Part shown: in pieces, positions 8,661-16,528 of the stretch
How the letters are laid out: each line of letters opens with the position of its first letter
How positions within the stretch are numbered: the stretch's first letter is position 1
From: Selenomonadaceae bacterium
GTDB lineage: Bacteria; Bacillota; Negativicutes; Selenomonadales; Selenomonadaceae
Reading direction: 5' to 3'
Assembly (NCBI GenBank): GCA_017476005.1
Contig: JAFVEM010000005.1
Location: 1 to 63,920, forward strand
DNA length: 63,920 nt
Position numbers and translations under genes: made by a program
The notes under the pieces: model-generated
What the model was told of the DNA's origin: nothing
Databases searched by the model: none
What the model saw: the letters and a program-made list of their open reading frames with translations, nothing else

Positions 8661-9020
8661 CTAATAAAACTTTTTCTGCCATTCATTTTCCTTAAATCCC
8701 ACAAGTATAAAATCATCACACACCAGCATGGGGCGTTTGACGAGCATACCATCTGTGGCAAGAAGGGCATATTGCTCATCTGCGCTCATGGTGGGAAGTT
8801 TATCCTTCAGTCCCAGTTCCTTGTACTTGAGACCGCTGGTATTAAAGAACCGTTTGAGAGGAAAACCACTCCGTCCATGCCAAGAGCGCAGTTCCTGCTC
8901 CGTGGGATTATTCTCTTTGATGTCTCGTACCGTCACGGCTATCCCATTATCTGCCAGCCACTTTTCAGCCTTCTTGCAGGTGGTGCAACGGGGGTAGCAA
9001 ACAAAAACTTTTTCGCTCAT
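8661..9020 (-). CDS. ArsC/Spx-family thioredoxin-fold protein
   Basis: The protein of about 119 aa starts MSEKVFVCYPRCTTCKKAEKW, with the CxxC of the ArsC/Spx family at about residues 12-15. LVKRPMLVCDDFILVGF is the conserved C-terminal segment. Family members are arsenate reductases, Spx-type regulators or YffB-like proteins. The CTTCKK form is typical of the Spx/MgsR/YffB branch rather than plasmid arsenate reductases, and no ars genes are nearby. ATG 9020 is preferred because AAGGAG lies 6 bp before it. It is 10 bp from the stop of the exported-protein gene and probably co-transcribed with it. Confidence 0.75.
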   Translation of the reverse strand: MSEKVFVCYPRCTTCKKAEKWLADNGIAVTVRDIKENNPTEQELRSWHGRSGFPLKRFFNTSGLKYKELGLKDKLPTMSADEQYALLATDGMLVKRPMLVCDDFILVGFKENEWQKKFY

Positions 9021-9030
9021 CATCTGCTCC

Positions 9031-9534
9031 TTAAAAATCTGTTCCCTCGTAAATTTCGGTGATGATACCTTTGTCATCAACATAAAATGTCATCTCAATC
9101 GGAAATTGGGTAGCCGGATAGGAATACGATATTCTACCATCGAATGTAGACTTTTCAACTCTACCAAACATTCCGGCTACGGTTTCATAATGTATACCAA
9201 CGGTCAACCCACTGGGAGTTGACAAAGAATTGTCTTTCAGAGAAAAGCCGACCACTATCAAATCGTCCTCGGCGCGAGGGTCTTGGTTTCCAGTTCGTCC
9301 GGTGACGGAGAATGTGTCCGAATACTCGTAAGTAACGCCGCGCACACCGTCGGTGTTGAACCAATGCTTTTCTTTTGGCTCACCGTAGACACTTTTCACA
9401 TACCCTAAAGTGCATCCCGCTCCAACGCCGCCAACATACATTTCCTCTCGTGGCATCCAGTGAGCAAATGCTACGCTTTGGCATAGCAATATAGTCAATC
9501 CCAAGATAAGAAGAATTTTTCTCAACAATCCCAT
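9031..9534 (-). CDS. Exported protein of unknown function
   Basis: The 167-aa protein has a clear signal peptide (MGLLRKILLILGLTILLC, likely cleavage after SVAFA). A small extracytoplasmic domain follows, rich in short beta-type segments (MYVGGVGAGCTLGYVKSVYG, YEYSDTFSVTGR, PIEMTFYVDDKGIITEI). I do not recognise a named domain. The start is ATG 9534 with CCCCTT on the plus strand (AAGGGG on the coding strand) about 8 bp upstream. Confidence 0.6.
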   Translation of the reverse strand: MGLLRKILLILGLTILLCQSVAFAHWMPREEMYVGGVGAGCTLGYVKSVYGEPKEKHWFNTDGVRGVTYEYSDTFSVTGRTGNQDPRAEDDLIVVGFSLKDNSLSTPSGLTVGIHYETVAGMFGRVEKSTFDGRISYSYPATQFPIEMTFYVDDKGIITEIYEGTDF

Positions 9535-9605
9535 CCCCCTTCACGCTGAAAGATACTTCGACAAATTACTCGTCAATTCCTGCCAACCCAGTAATATCAA
9601 GGCGT

Positions 9606-9654
9606 GAGCCTCCCTGCTCGGAAAACGAGCCTCCTTTGCCAAAAACGAGCCTCC
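9606..9654. repeat. Three direct repeats GAGCCTCC, possible IS21-type end
   Basis: GAGCCTCC occurs at 9606-9613, 9627-9634 and 9647-9654, the last two extended to AACGAGCCTCC, with 21- and 20-bp spacing. On the minus strand this reads GGAGGCTCGTTTT. Multiple repeats about two helical turns apart are a feature of IS21-family ends. The cluster lies next to the point where the methyltransferase fragment is broken. A partial fourth copy (GGCTCG) is seen at about 9661. Confidence 0.4.
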
Positions 9655-9706
9655 CTTACGCGGCTCGTCGGGAATAATTAAATTGTATCGTTTTCTGCGT
9701 CAATAT

Positions 9707-9904
9707 ATCTATGTATATACAGCGAACCTGTCCGCGATAATAGGGGAGAAGCGCCTTGAGCGCCGCCAAATTATCTCCCTGCACTATCATATTCCCGGCG
9801 GCATCGCCATAGCTGAGGGATGAATCTTCTTCTAAGAGACGGTAGGGAACGAGCTTTGCGGCGCGAGTGGCTTCGTCTTTACCTGCCCAAGTAAGAGTGG
9901 GCAT
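9707..9904 (-). pseudogene. mod: Type III DNA methyltransferase (Mod), N-terminal fragment
   Basis: The fragment starts at ATG 9904 (MPTLTWAGKDEATRAAKLVP) after AAAGGAGCG. It continues with MIVQGDNLAALKALLP and RCIYID, the N-terminus of type III or site-specific adenine methyltransferases. The next residues should be the catalytic (D/N)PPY motif. Instead the frame runs into unrelated sequence (ILTQKTIQFN) and stops at 9656. About 66 of several hundred residues remain. No res gene or rest of mod is present in the window, so the remainder was deleted or displaced by the mobile region to the left. Confidence 0.7.
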
Positions 9905-9944
9905 AATGGTCACGCTCCTTTGGCGAGTGGTTTTGTTTTCGGTT

Positions 9945-9953
9945 ATTATAGCA
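9945..9953 (-). promoter_or_regulatory. Extended -10 promoter of the mod remnant
   Basis: On the minus strand TGCTATAAT is an extended -10 element (TGn plus TATAAT). It lies about 40 bp upstream of the mod start. No good -35 is seen. Confidence 0.4.
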
Positions 9954-9983
9954 TATAAAATTGGCAAAAGAGAAAAGTTTACT

Positions 9984-10018
9984 CAAAAAGAAGCCCCAAG
10001 GCAAAAAGCCTCAGGGCT
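9984..10018 (-). terminator. Rho-independent terminator of the minus-strand metabolic operon
   Basis: AGCCCTGAGGC pairs with GCCTTGGGGCT around a TTTTT loop, then TCTTTTT follows on the minus strand. It comes directly after the adenosyltransferase gene. Confidence 0.75.
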
Positions 10019-10028
10019 AAAAATATCT

Positions 10029-10523
10029 TCACTCTTCCTCAAGTCGCATCAGCAAAAAAACATAATCGGACAGGCGGTTGAGCAATAGCCGGTCGCTCTC
10101 GTGAGTAGCTTCCTCCGCGCTTAGTCGGCAAAAATGGCGTTCGGCTCTTCTTAAGACGGTACGCGCCACATCTAAAGCCGCTCCGCCTTGACTGTCCCCC
10201 GAAATTAGGAAAGAGGTCAGCGGCGGCAGACGCGCCTCCAGTTCATCCATGGCTTTTTCGAGCTCGACCACCTGTTGCGAGGTTATCAGCGGTTCTTGCC
10301 CTAAACTGGCCAGATCAGCCATAAGTTTAGGAAGCATTTCTTGCACTTTCCGAATACGTCCTCGCACTTCGTCATTTTGGCACAGGGAACGAGCCAGTCC
10401 CAAAGCGGCACCGGCTTCATCCACCGTGCCGTAGGTTTCCACTCTGAGGGAGGATTTGGCCACGCGCTCGCCGGTGTATAGACTGGTTTCTCCCTTATCA
10501 CCGGTCTTGGTATATACGCTCAC
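10029..10523 (-). CDS. PduO-type cob(I)alamin adenosyltransferase
   Basis: The 164-aa protein converts cob(I)alamin and ATP to adenosylcobalamin. It carries the family N-terminal ATP-binding motif YTKTGDKGETSLYTG, YGTVDEAGAALGLAR, and the C-terminal RAERHFCRL and LLLNRLSDYVFLLMR helices, giving a five-helix bundle of usual length. Start is GTG 10523, 12 bp after ndk, behind GGGAGGGC. It is the last gene of the long minus-strand run. The substrate preference (cobalamin versus a precursor) cannot be read. No cobalamin riboswitch is visible nearby. Confidence 0.9.
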   Translation of the reverse strand: MSVYTKTGDKGETSLYTGERVAKSSLRVETYGTVDEAGAALGLARSLCQNDEVRGRIRKVQEMLPKLMADLASLGQEPLITSQQVVELEKAMDELEARLPPLTSFLISGDSQGGAALDVARTVLRRAERHFCRLSAEEATHESDRLLLNRLSDYVFLLMRLEEE

Positions 10524-10535
10524 CTGTAGCCCTCC

Positions 10536-10955
10536 CTAGTCAAAGATTTCTGCCGCGCTGAAAAAGAGGGGGATTTCTCTGGCGGCGCTTTCGGGGCTGT
10601 CGGAGGCGTGGACGGCGTTGCGACTGCCGTTTTCGGCGTAAAGTTTCCTAATTGTGCCTTCGGCGGCCTCGGCCGGATTGGTTTTGCCGTTCAACTCGCG
10701 CACTTTGGCAATGGCACCCTCGCCCTTCAAAACCATGGCCACCAAGGGCGCGGAGGTCATAAACTCTACCAAACCCTCATAGTAAGGCCGTCCAATATGC
10801 TCAACGTAGTGCTTGGCCGCCAGCTTGTCCGTCATCTGCATCATCTTGGCGGCGATTACCCGGAGGCCATTACTTTCATAAATTTTAATAATATCCCCGA
10901 TATGATTTTTAGCCACCGCATCCGGCTTTATCAGTACCAACGTCTTTTCCTGCAT
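10536..10955 (-). CDS. ndk: Nucleoside diphosphate kinase
   Basis: The 139-aa protein transfers the gamma-phosphate of ATP to nucleoside diphosphates through a phosphohistidine. The N-terminus EKTLVLIKPDAV, the nucleotide-binding GTIRKLYAENGSRNAVHASDS segment and the catalytic histidine (about residue 116 in NAVHASDS) are all present. The length is normal. ATG 10955 follows AGGAGAAGATC. It lies 21 bp after the carbonic anhydrase-like gene. Confidence 0.96.
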   Translation of the reverse strand: MQEKTLVLIKPDAVAKNHIGDIIKIYESNGLRVIAAKMMQMTDKLAAKHYVEHIGRPYYEGLVEFMTSAPLVAMVLKGEGAIAKVRELNGKTNPAEAAEGTIRKLYAENGSRNAVHASDSPESAAREIPLFFSAAEIFD

Positions 10956-10976
10956 GATCTTCTCCTTCTTTGTGGC

Positions 10977-11495
10977 TTAATTTACCATCGTCAGCAAATA
11001 TTTTTGCGCCTCTTCGCTGTAATGCATGGCAGAAGCCTGTACGGCCTCCATTTCATCATCGCGGAGAGAGCGGATTATACGCGCCGGGTTGCCATAGACC
11101 AACGAATTGGGCGGAATTTTTTTGTGTTGCGTGAGTAGCGTCCCCGCGCCGATGATGCAGTTCTCGCCGATTTCCGAGTAACCAAGGACGATAGAACCCA
11201 TGCCAATGAGGGTATTGTTACCGATTTTGCGGCAATGGATAATGGCGTTGTGTCCTATGGTCACGTTATCGCCGATTTCGGTAGGCACATCACCCATAAC
11301 GTGTACCGTGGTGTTATCTTGAATGTTGGTGTATTTGCCGATGCGTACCGGCTGAAAATCGCCTCGCACCACGGTGCTGAACCACACGCTGGAACCTTCA
11401 CCGATGGTCACGTCTCCCACCACCGCTGCCGTGGGCGCGATAAATACCCTATCGGCCAGCTTAGGCAAGATAGAATCATAGGCGACAACACTCAT
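10977..11495 (-). CDS. Gamma carbonic anhydrase-like hexapeptide protein
   Basis: The 172-aa left-handed beta-helix protein (YrdA/CaiE/gamma-CA family) has repeated hexapeptides (VVGDVTIGEGSSVWFSTVVR, IGDNVTIGHNAIIHC, IGMGSIVLGYSEIGENCIIG). Metal-ligand histidines are seen in NTTVHVM, TIGHNAIIH and nearby. It may hydrate CO2 or be a structural homologue; activity cannot be inferred. Start ATG 11495 follows GAGGAGATAGTA. An upstream in-frame extension would read through a palindromic repeat and was rejected. Confidence 0.85.
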   Translation of the reverse strand: MSVVAYDSILPKLADRVFIAPTAAVVGDVTIGEGSSVWFSTVVRGDFQPVRIGKYTNIQDNTTVHVMGDVPTEIGDNVTIGHNAIIHCRKIGNNTLIGMGSIVLGYSEIGENCIIGAGTLLTQHKKIPPNSLVYGNPARIIRSLRDDEMEAVQASAMHYSEEAQKYLLTMVN

Positions 11496-11517
11496 TACTA
11501 TCTCCTCTTTTCTTTTT

Positions 11518-11610
11518 TGCTTGGGGCTTTGCCCCAAACCCCACAAGAGACTCTGCCTCTTGACTCCGCCAAAGGGCATAGCCTTCTGGACTCCCGGTTG
11601 AATTTATTAT
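11518..11610 (-). repeat. REP-like modular palindromic repeat, copy 1
   Basis: On the minus strand it reads (TTATTAT-like edge), GGAGTCCAGAAGGC-type module, GGAGTCAAGAGGCAGAGTCT module, then GGGGTTTGGGGCAAAGCCCC. Each module is a small hairpin. It shares units with copies at 14170, 29988 and 34695 and fills most of the gap between the 676-aa gene and the carbonic anhydrase-like gene. Confidence 0.7.
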
Positions 11611-11620
11611 CACATGATAA

Positions 11621-13651
11621 CTACTCTCGCCTATCGAATAGTGATTCGCCGTTGGGGCCGCCATCTACGGGGGCTGTGGGGCGACGTCTGTTACGGCGGC
11701 GGTCGGCGGCGCGTCGTTCGGCCATGGCTGCTCGGCGGTCGTTGGCTCTGGCGGCGCCTCGGCGAGCGGCCGAAGGTTGGGGCGCGCCGGGGACGGCGTT
11801 CCGAACAGGCGGTCTTGGCGTAGGTTGCCAATCGAGGAAGGTAAGGTCGTCTGCTTCCGGTACGCCATCCGGCGGCGGTGACGTAGCGGCTACATTGGCG
11901 GTTTGGGCCGTTGGAGAAACGTCGGGCGCAAAAGTCGTATTGCCTCCGGCGATGCCGGGAGTTGCTCCCCTTGTCGGCGCCGCGCCACCGGGTAATTCAC
12001 CCTCCATGGCGTTTCTGCGTCTGGTTTTAGTGGGCGCATTGCCGGCGGCCAAATGTCCCGAGGCATTTGCCGACGCGACGGTTGCCGTGGTCGTTGGCGT
12101 AGCTGTCCCCATCGCAGTCGCGCTTTTCGTGGAATCAGCGGTAACATAGGAGACGTTGCCGATTTTAGTGGTGTTTAACCTTTCCTGCGGCTTAGGCATA
12201 GGCTTGCTGGGGGGGTTGGCGTAAGGGGCGCTCGCTACCGGCGGCGCGGCTTTTATCACCGGATCTTTTACTGTCTGCAAGGCTTTTAAACCCCGTTCCA
12301 AGACAGCTATGCGCTTGGTCATGGCTTCGGTTTCCTTTTGCAATTCTTGAACGGCCTGCTCGTAGTCTGGACTCTCCTCGCCTTCCTCAGCAAAACCGGC
12401 CGGTTTCATCACATACACGCGGAAAAAACTCACCGCAAAGGTCTCAAAGGTGGTACTGCAAGCGGGATTGCGTTGAAAACTCTTGCGCGTCTCGGATGTA
12501 TGCGCTAAGAGTACCTTTTTAGCGGAAACATTGACACTGGCCACCCGATAAATCCCCGCCGGCACATATCCCTGCACATAGTTGCCGTTCTGATTGATGA
12601 AAACATCCACCAGTTGACTGCCGTCGTAATAAACCTCGTAGGGGTACCCGTCGCGGTCTAGCAGGTCTTGACTAAGCCGCACGCGTTGCCTTTCGTCCAT
12701 CAGCAACGCCCGTTTATCAGCCGCGCTTTTCGGCTCGGTGGGGACTTTTTTTTCTTTGTCCACAATTTTCCCCTCCTCTTGGCCAACGTCGTATCCCACC
12801 CAAGTTGTTTCCGTAACGGCCAGTCCCGTTTCCTTTTCCCATACAAAAGAGTGGGTGAAAAACTCTCCCTGTACTCGTCCCGACAGCACTCCTCGCAGAA
12901 AAGATTCTTCTTTCAGGACAATCGCGTCCTTGTCGCTCTGCTCCTCAGCAACGACTATAAGCCCCATTTCCCACAGCCGCAGAATATCGCGGTATTTGGC
13001 CGTCTTATCATTGCTTAGCTCTGTGGGGATAAGGCCACGGGACAGCCAGTGACGGAGGGTTGAGAGGGGAGAGGAGGGGGTGCTGTTCTCGCCGTTTAGG
13101 CGGCAAATGGGTATCATGGTAGCTTTACGACCGCTACTATACCAGCCCTCCGTACCGTTAATCCAGCACCAGTGCGCCTCGCTCCCTCGGGTTTCCTTAG
13201 TAAGTATTACCGTGTGATAGGTGTCCGGGGCAAAATGGACATAGCCGTCGCTACCTTGCAGGTAGGGATTCCCGGAACCTAGGGTAAAACTCTTTTTACA
13301 TTCCGCCGCGGTCATGGGAGAGAAAAGATAATCGGCGTACCGCATCCCGGGGAAATTCTGAAAAGCCCTCTCCCCCGGCGCGAAGGTCGGCAAGGTTACC
13401 GACTCAAAGGGCGGAAAAAAAGCCACATTTTCCCGGTCATACCACAGAATGTTTTCTTGGGGCGTGGCAAGTTTCACAAAATGTTGCCGGAGAAGCGGTT
13501 CGAGGCTCACAAAAAAAGTCTCGACTTCCTTTGTCAGCTTGAGCATTCGGTCGTGAAGTCGCATGGCGGCCAAAACTTCCTTGGTCACCCGGTCAAAGCG
13601 ACGCGCCAGCGCCTCTCGTTCCTTTCTCAGCCTTGTCCACTCTTCCACCAT
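11621..13651 (-). CDS. Unrecognised 676-aa protein with disordered Pro/Ala/Arg-rich tail
   Basis: I do not recognise a family. The first 60 residues look like a coiled coil (EEWTRLRKEREALARRFDRV). A central region of about 400 residues is globular, with many aromatics (YDRENVAFFPPFESV, HWCWINGTEGWYSSGRKATM, DGYPYEVYYDGSQLVDVFIN). A second coiled coil follows at about 440-480 (YEQAVQELQKETEAMTKRIA). The last 200 residues are Pro/Ala/Thr-rich and end in an arginine-rich tail (NDRRAAMAERRAADRRRNRR). No signal peptide or membrane segment is seen. ATG 13651 follows AGGTGAGGCGAA. It lies downstream of the ACT gene and could belong functionally with the GTPase module at 17593-21690. That link is inference from location only. 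Confidence 0.6.
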   Translation of the reverse strand: MVEEWTRLRKEREALARRFDRVTKEVLAAMRLHDRMLKLTKEVETFFVSLEPLLRQHFVKLATPQENILWYDRENVAFFPPFESVTLPTFAPGERAFQNFPGMRYADYLFSPMTAAECKKSFTLGSGNPYLQGSDGYVHFAPDTYHTVILTKETRGSEAHWCWINGTEGWYSSGRKATMIPICRLNGENSTPSSPLSTLRHWLSRGLIPTELSNDKTAKYRDILRLWEMGLIVVAEEQSDKDAIVLKEESFLRGVLSGRVQGEFFTHSFVWEKETGLAVTETTWVGYDVGQEEGKIVDKEKKVPTEPKSAADKRALLMDERQRVRLSQDLLDRDGYPYEVYYDGSQLVDVFINQNGNYVQGYVPAGIYRVASVNVSAKKVLLAHTSETRKSFQRNPACSTTFETFAVSFFRVYVMKPAGFAEEGEESPDYEQAVQELQKETEAMTKRIAVLERGLKALQTVKDPVIKAAPPVASAPYANPPSKPMPKPQERLNTTKIGNVSYVTADSTKSATAMGTATPTTTATVASANASGHLAAGNAPTKTRRRNAMEGELPGGAAPTRGATPGIAGGNTTFAPDVSPTAQTANVAATSPPPDGVPEADDLTFLDWQPTPRPPVRNAVPGAPQPSAARRGAARANDRRAAMAERRAADRRRNRRRPTAPVDGGPNGESLFDRRE

Positions 13652-13712
13652 TTCGCCTCACCTGCCTTTTCCAAATATAAGGATTCGCCGCCCCCTACCA
13701 AAATCCTGCCGC

Positions 13713-14138
13713 TTATACCTCCGCCATATCCTCCGAAGATAAAGATGCCAAGCCTAAGCGAGCGAAGGCCGCCTCCGCCTTTTTGGTATCGCCAACGCGA
13801 AAAATCATGTACGCGCCCTTCTTGCCGGCGAAGGCGTACATATACTCAATATTTATTTCCGCCTGCTCAAAATTCGTCAAGAGCTTATCAAGTCCCCCAA
13901 CCTCATCGGGAATGGCCACCACTAAGACCGAGTTTAAGGAAGCTATAAAATGGTTGTCGCTCAACACGCTGGTGGTGGCGTAAACGTCATCCACCAGCAT
14001 TCGAACTATGCCGAAGTCCTTGGTATCTACCACGGACAGGGCGCGAATGTTGATATTGTTATCCGTCAGCAACCCAGTCAATTTTTTTAGCGTCCCCGGC
14101 TTGTTTTCGAGGAACACCGAAATTTGTTTGACGCTCAT
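13713..14138 (-). CDS. ACT-domain protein linked to the paaK-iorAB pathway
   Basis: The 141-aa protein has two tandem ACT domains: residues about 3-70 (QISVFLENKPGTLKKLTGLL) and about 72-138 (VVAIPDEVGGLDKLLTNFEQ). There is no catalytic domain. Stand-alone double-ACT proteins next to phenylacetate-CoA ligase and indolepyruvate oxidoreductase genes are thought to sense amino acids, probably aromatic ones. ATG 14138 follows AGGAGGTGCAACT. It is separated from paaK by a palindromic repeat (14170-14251). Confidence 0.88.
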   Translation of the reverse strand: MSVKQISVFLENKPGTLKKLTGLLTDNNINIRALSVVDTKDFGIVRMLVDDVYATTSVLSDNHFIASLNSVLVVAIPDEVGGLDKLLTNFEQAEINIEYMYAFAGKKGAYMIFRVGDTKKAEAAFARLGLASLSSEDMAEV

Positions 14139-14169
14139 AGTTGCACCTCCTAGAAGATATTGACTAAAA

Positions 14170-14251
14170 ATTTATTACGGGGTGCAGGGGCGAAGTCCCT
14201 GCCGGAGTCAAGAGGCAGCGCCTCTTGTGGGGTATGGGGCAACGCCCCATC
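14170..14251 (+). repeat. REP-like modular palindromic repeat, copy 2
   Basis: Order of units: TTATTACGGGGTGC, AGGGGCGAAGTCCCT hairpin, GGAGTC-AAGAGGCAGCGCCTCTT hairpin, TGGGGTA, TGGGGCAACGCCCCA hairpin. It is the most complete copy. It lies between paaK and the ACT gene and could act as an attenuator or mRNA stabiliser there. Confidence 0.75.
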
Positions 14252-14255
14252 ACGC

Positions 14256-15557
14256 CTAAATCTTCCGCTTATCTATAACGCGCACGGCCTTGCCTTCACT
14301 GCGCTCGATGGTTTTGGGAGCCACTAGGGAAACTTTAGCGCGGATGCCCAAGATGGACTTGATGCCGTCGGCCAGTTCTTTGCGCCGCTCGTCTATCTCG
14401 CCCACGTTGTCGGTGAACATTTGCGGTGTCATTTCCACTTTTACGTCCAAAGTGTCCGTGTTGTTTACTCGATCCACAATGATTTGATAGTTGGCGGCGT
14501 AGCCGTGATTTAGTAAGACGGTTTCGATTTGACTGGGGAAGACGTTCACGCCGCGTATAACCATCATGTCGTCGGAGCGCCCTTTGAGTTTCATCATGCG
14601 AACGTGGGTACGACCGCAGGAACACGGCTCGCGATTGAGAGTGCAAATGTCTCTGGTGCGATAGCGCAGAAGGGGGAAGGCTTCTTTGTCCAGTGCCGTA
14701 AAGACCAGTTCCCCTTGACTGCCCTCGGGCAGAACCTCGCCGGTTTTGGGATCGATGGTTTCCACCAAGAAATGATCCTCGTTAATGTGCATCCCGTTCT
14801 GCGCCGAACACTCAAAAGACACGCCGGGGCCGGATATTTCCGTCAAGCCGTAAATGTCGTAGGCTTTAATGCCCAAAGTGGCCTCAATGTCCCGGCGCAT
14901 TTCCTCCGACCACGCCTCGGCGCCGAAAATGCCAATCTTTAGGGGAATGTCCTCGGGTTTATAGCCCATTTCCTTCATGCTCTCGCCCAAGTAAGCGGCG
15001 TAACTCGGCGTACAGCAGAGAATGGTGGCCTTTAAGTCCATGATGAACATAATTTGCCGCTCCGTATTGCCGGAACTGGCCGGAATGGTAAGACAGCCGA
15101 CTTTATGGGAGCCGCCGTTCAGTCCCGGGCCGCCCGTGAACAGACCGTAGCCGTAGGAAACCTGGCACACGTCCTCGTTACTGCCGCCGGCGGCCACAAT
15201 GGCGCGAGCGCAACATTCCTCCCACATATCAATGTCCTTTTGGGTGTAAAAGGCCACCACGCGCTTGCCGGTGGTGCCGGAGGTAGATTGAATACGCACA
15301 CAGTCCTTCAAGGGTTTCGCCAAAAGACCGTAGGGATAAGCCTCCCGGAGGTCAGCTTTGGAAAGGAAAGGCAATTTATAGAGGTCTGCCGAAGATTTAA
15401 TATCCTCCGGCCGAAGTCCCTTGGCTTCTAATTTTTTCCGATAGTAAGGCACATTCTCCCACACATGGCGAATCTGCCGTTGCAATTTTTCTTCCTGTAA
15501 CGCCTTAATGGTTTCCCGGGAGGCGCACTCGATTTCCTGCTGATAGTAGCGTTCCAT
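14256..15557 (-). CDS. paaK: Phenylacetate-CoA ligase
   Basis: The 433-aa ANL-superfamily adenylate-forming ligase activates phenylacetate or related aryl acids to CoA thioesters. Visible are the P-loop SSTSGTTGKRVVAFYTQKD-type segment (QSTSGTTGKRVVAFY), YGLTEISGPGVSFEC (A5-like motif) and RYRTRDICTL. CSCGRTHVRMMKLKGRSDDM with IRGVNVFPSQIE marks the PaaK C-terminal domain. In anaerobes this enzyme pairs with indolepyruvate oxidoreductase to handle aryl-CoA products of aromatic amino acids and yields ATP in the reverse direction. Here iorAB lies 6 kb upstream, separated by a GTPase module and a restriction-modification pair. Confidence 0.93.
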   Translation of the reverse strand: MERYYQQEIECASRETIKALQEEKLQRQIRHVWENVPYYRKKLEAKGLRPEDIKSSADLYKLPFLSKADLREAYPYGLLAKPLKDCVRIQSTSGTTGKRVVAFYTQKDIDMWEECCARAIVAAGGSNEDVCQVSYGYGLFTGGPGLNGGSHKVGCLTIPASSGNTERQIMFIMDLKATILCCTPSYAAYLGESMKEMGYKPEDIPLKIGIFGAEAWSEEMRRDIEATLGIKAYDIYGLTEISGPGVSFECSAQNGMHINEDHFLVETIDPKTGEVLPEGSQGELVFTALDKEAFPLLRYRTRDICTLNREPCSCGRTHVRMMKLKGRSDDMMVIRGVNVFPSQIETVLLNHGYAANYQIIVDRVNNTDTLDVKVEMTPQMFTDNVGEIDERRKELADGIKSILGIRAKVSLVAPKTIERSEGKAVRVIDKRKI

Positions 15558-15586
15558 AGATTTTTATTTGCTCCTTTGATTACTCA

Positions 15587-16528
15587 TTAAAAAAGGTATT
15601 GCTCTTCCACTACCGTATTCATTTTGCGTTTTACAAATCTAGCAGCGTCAACTCGTTGTAACGCTGTTGCAAAAAAATCCTCATTGCATTCAAAGCCGAT
15701 AAAGCGTCGATCAAGTTCTTTGCATGCTAACAGTGTTGAGCCACTACCCACAAAAGGGTCTAACACCACTTGCCCCTCTATGCTGACTAGCTCCACTAAG
15801 TATTTCATCAAATTTAGTGGCTTTTGTGTGGGGTGTAGTCCTGTATCACCTTTAGTGGCGCTAAAATTAACGATATTATTCGGAGACTGCCCATAGATAC
15901 TAACTACATTCTCATTATATGCCCCCAAACCGTATTGTAGCACATTATCAGCTATGGTTCCGCCAAGCTTATATGGCTTCATCAACCACATGATTGGCTC
16001 AAATAACGGTCGCAAGTTCCCCACTTTCCATCCCGACCACTTGTTGGCGCTAATGAAATCGCCTCGGCGCTCATAAATTTTGCTAAGATGTTGAGCGCGA
16101 TGCGCGGATTTCTCCTTGTCCCATGCAAGCATATCCTTGAAAATAAACCCACTATCTTCAAAGGCACATACTGCTCTATGTGCCAGTCGTCTGCCGGCAA
16201 AAACCAACAAAGAAGCCCCGGGTTTGACAACCCGAAAAAGCTTGTCCGTCCAACTCCTACACCAATTATAGTAAGCCTGTGGTATTTGTTTATCTGCCTC
16301 TGACCAACCATTTAGTGGTTTTCCACGGCTTTTGAACACCTTTCCCGCCTTCACCTGCGCAGGACTGGCACCTAACAAGGCCGAATTTGAGTTATCATGC
16401 AGAACATCCCAGTAGTCAACGCCTATTCCGTATGGTATATCGCTTATCACACAATCAATCGAGTCATCGGCAAGTTCGTCAAGCAGAACGCGACTATCTC
16501 CTAGATATATGTTGTTTGGCTCTATCAT
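15587..16528 (-). CDS. DNA methyltransferase of a HindIII-type system
   Basis: The 313-aa beta-class amino-methyltransferase has catalytic motif IV SDIPYG near residue 30, followed much later by TQKPLNLMKYLVELV and the S-adenosylmethionine motif I DPFVGSGSTLLACKELDRR near residue 255-275. The order IV before I defines the beta group. Its start codon overlaps the stop of the endonuclease gene by 4 bp (ATGA). By association with the HindIII-family endonuclease it should protect AAGCTT by adenine methylation (inferred). Codon and base usage are visibly more AT-rich than paaK or the GTPases, which suggests recent transfer. Confidence 0.88.
   Translation of the reverse strand: MIEPNNIYLGDSRVLLDELADDSIDCVISDIPYGIGVDYWDVLHDNSNSALLGASPAQVKAGKVFKSRGKPLNGWSEADKQIPQAYYNWCRSWTDKLFRVVKPGASLLVFAGRRLAHRAVCAFEDSGFIFKDMLAWDKEKSAHRAQHLSKIYERRGDFISANKWSGWKVGNLRPLFEPIMWLMKPYKLGGTIADNVLQYGLGAYNENVVSIYGQSPNNIVNFSATKGDTGLHPTQKPLNLMKYLVELVSIEGQVVLDPFVGSGSTLLACKELDRRFIGFECNEDFFATALQRVDAARFVKRKMNTVVEEQYLF

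Noticed and set aside
10524-10535. Cobalamin riboswitch upstream of the adenosyltransferase
   Set aside because: Only 12 bp separate it from ndk; there is no room and no B12-box-like sequence.
11235-12149. Plus-strand frame of about 300 codons opposite the carbonic anhydrase-like and 676-aa genes
   Set aside because: It crosses a palindromic repeat and two minus-strand genes, and its sequence is a shadow of Pro/Ala-rich coding.
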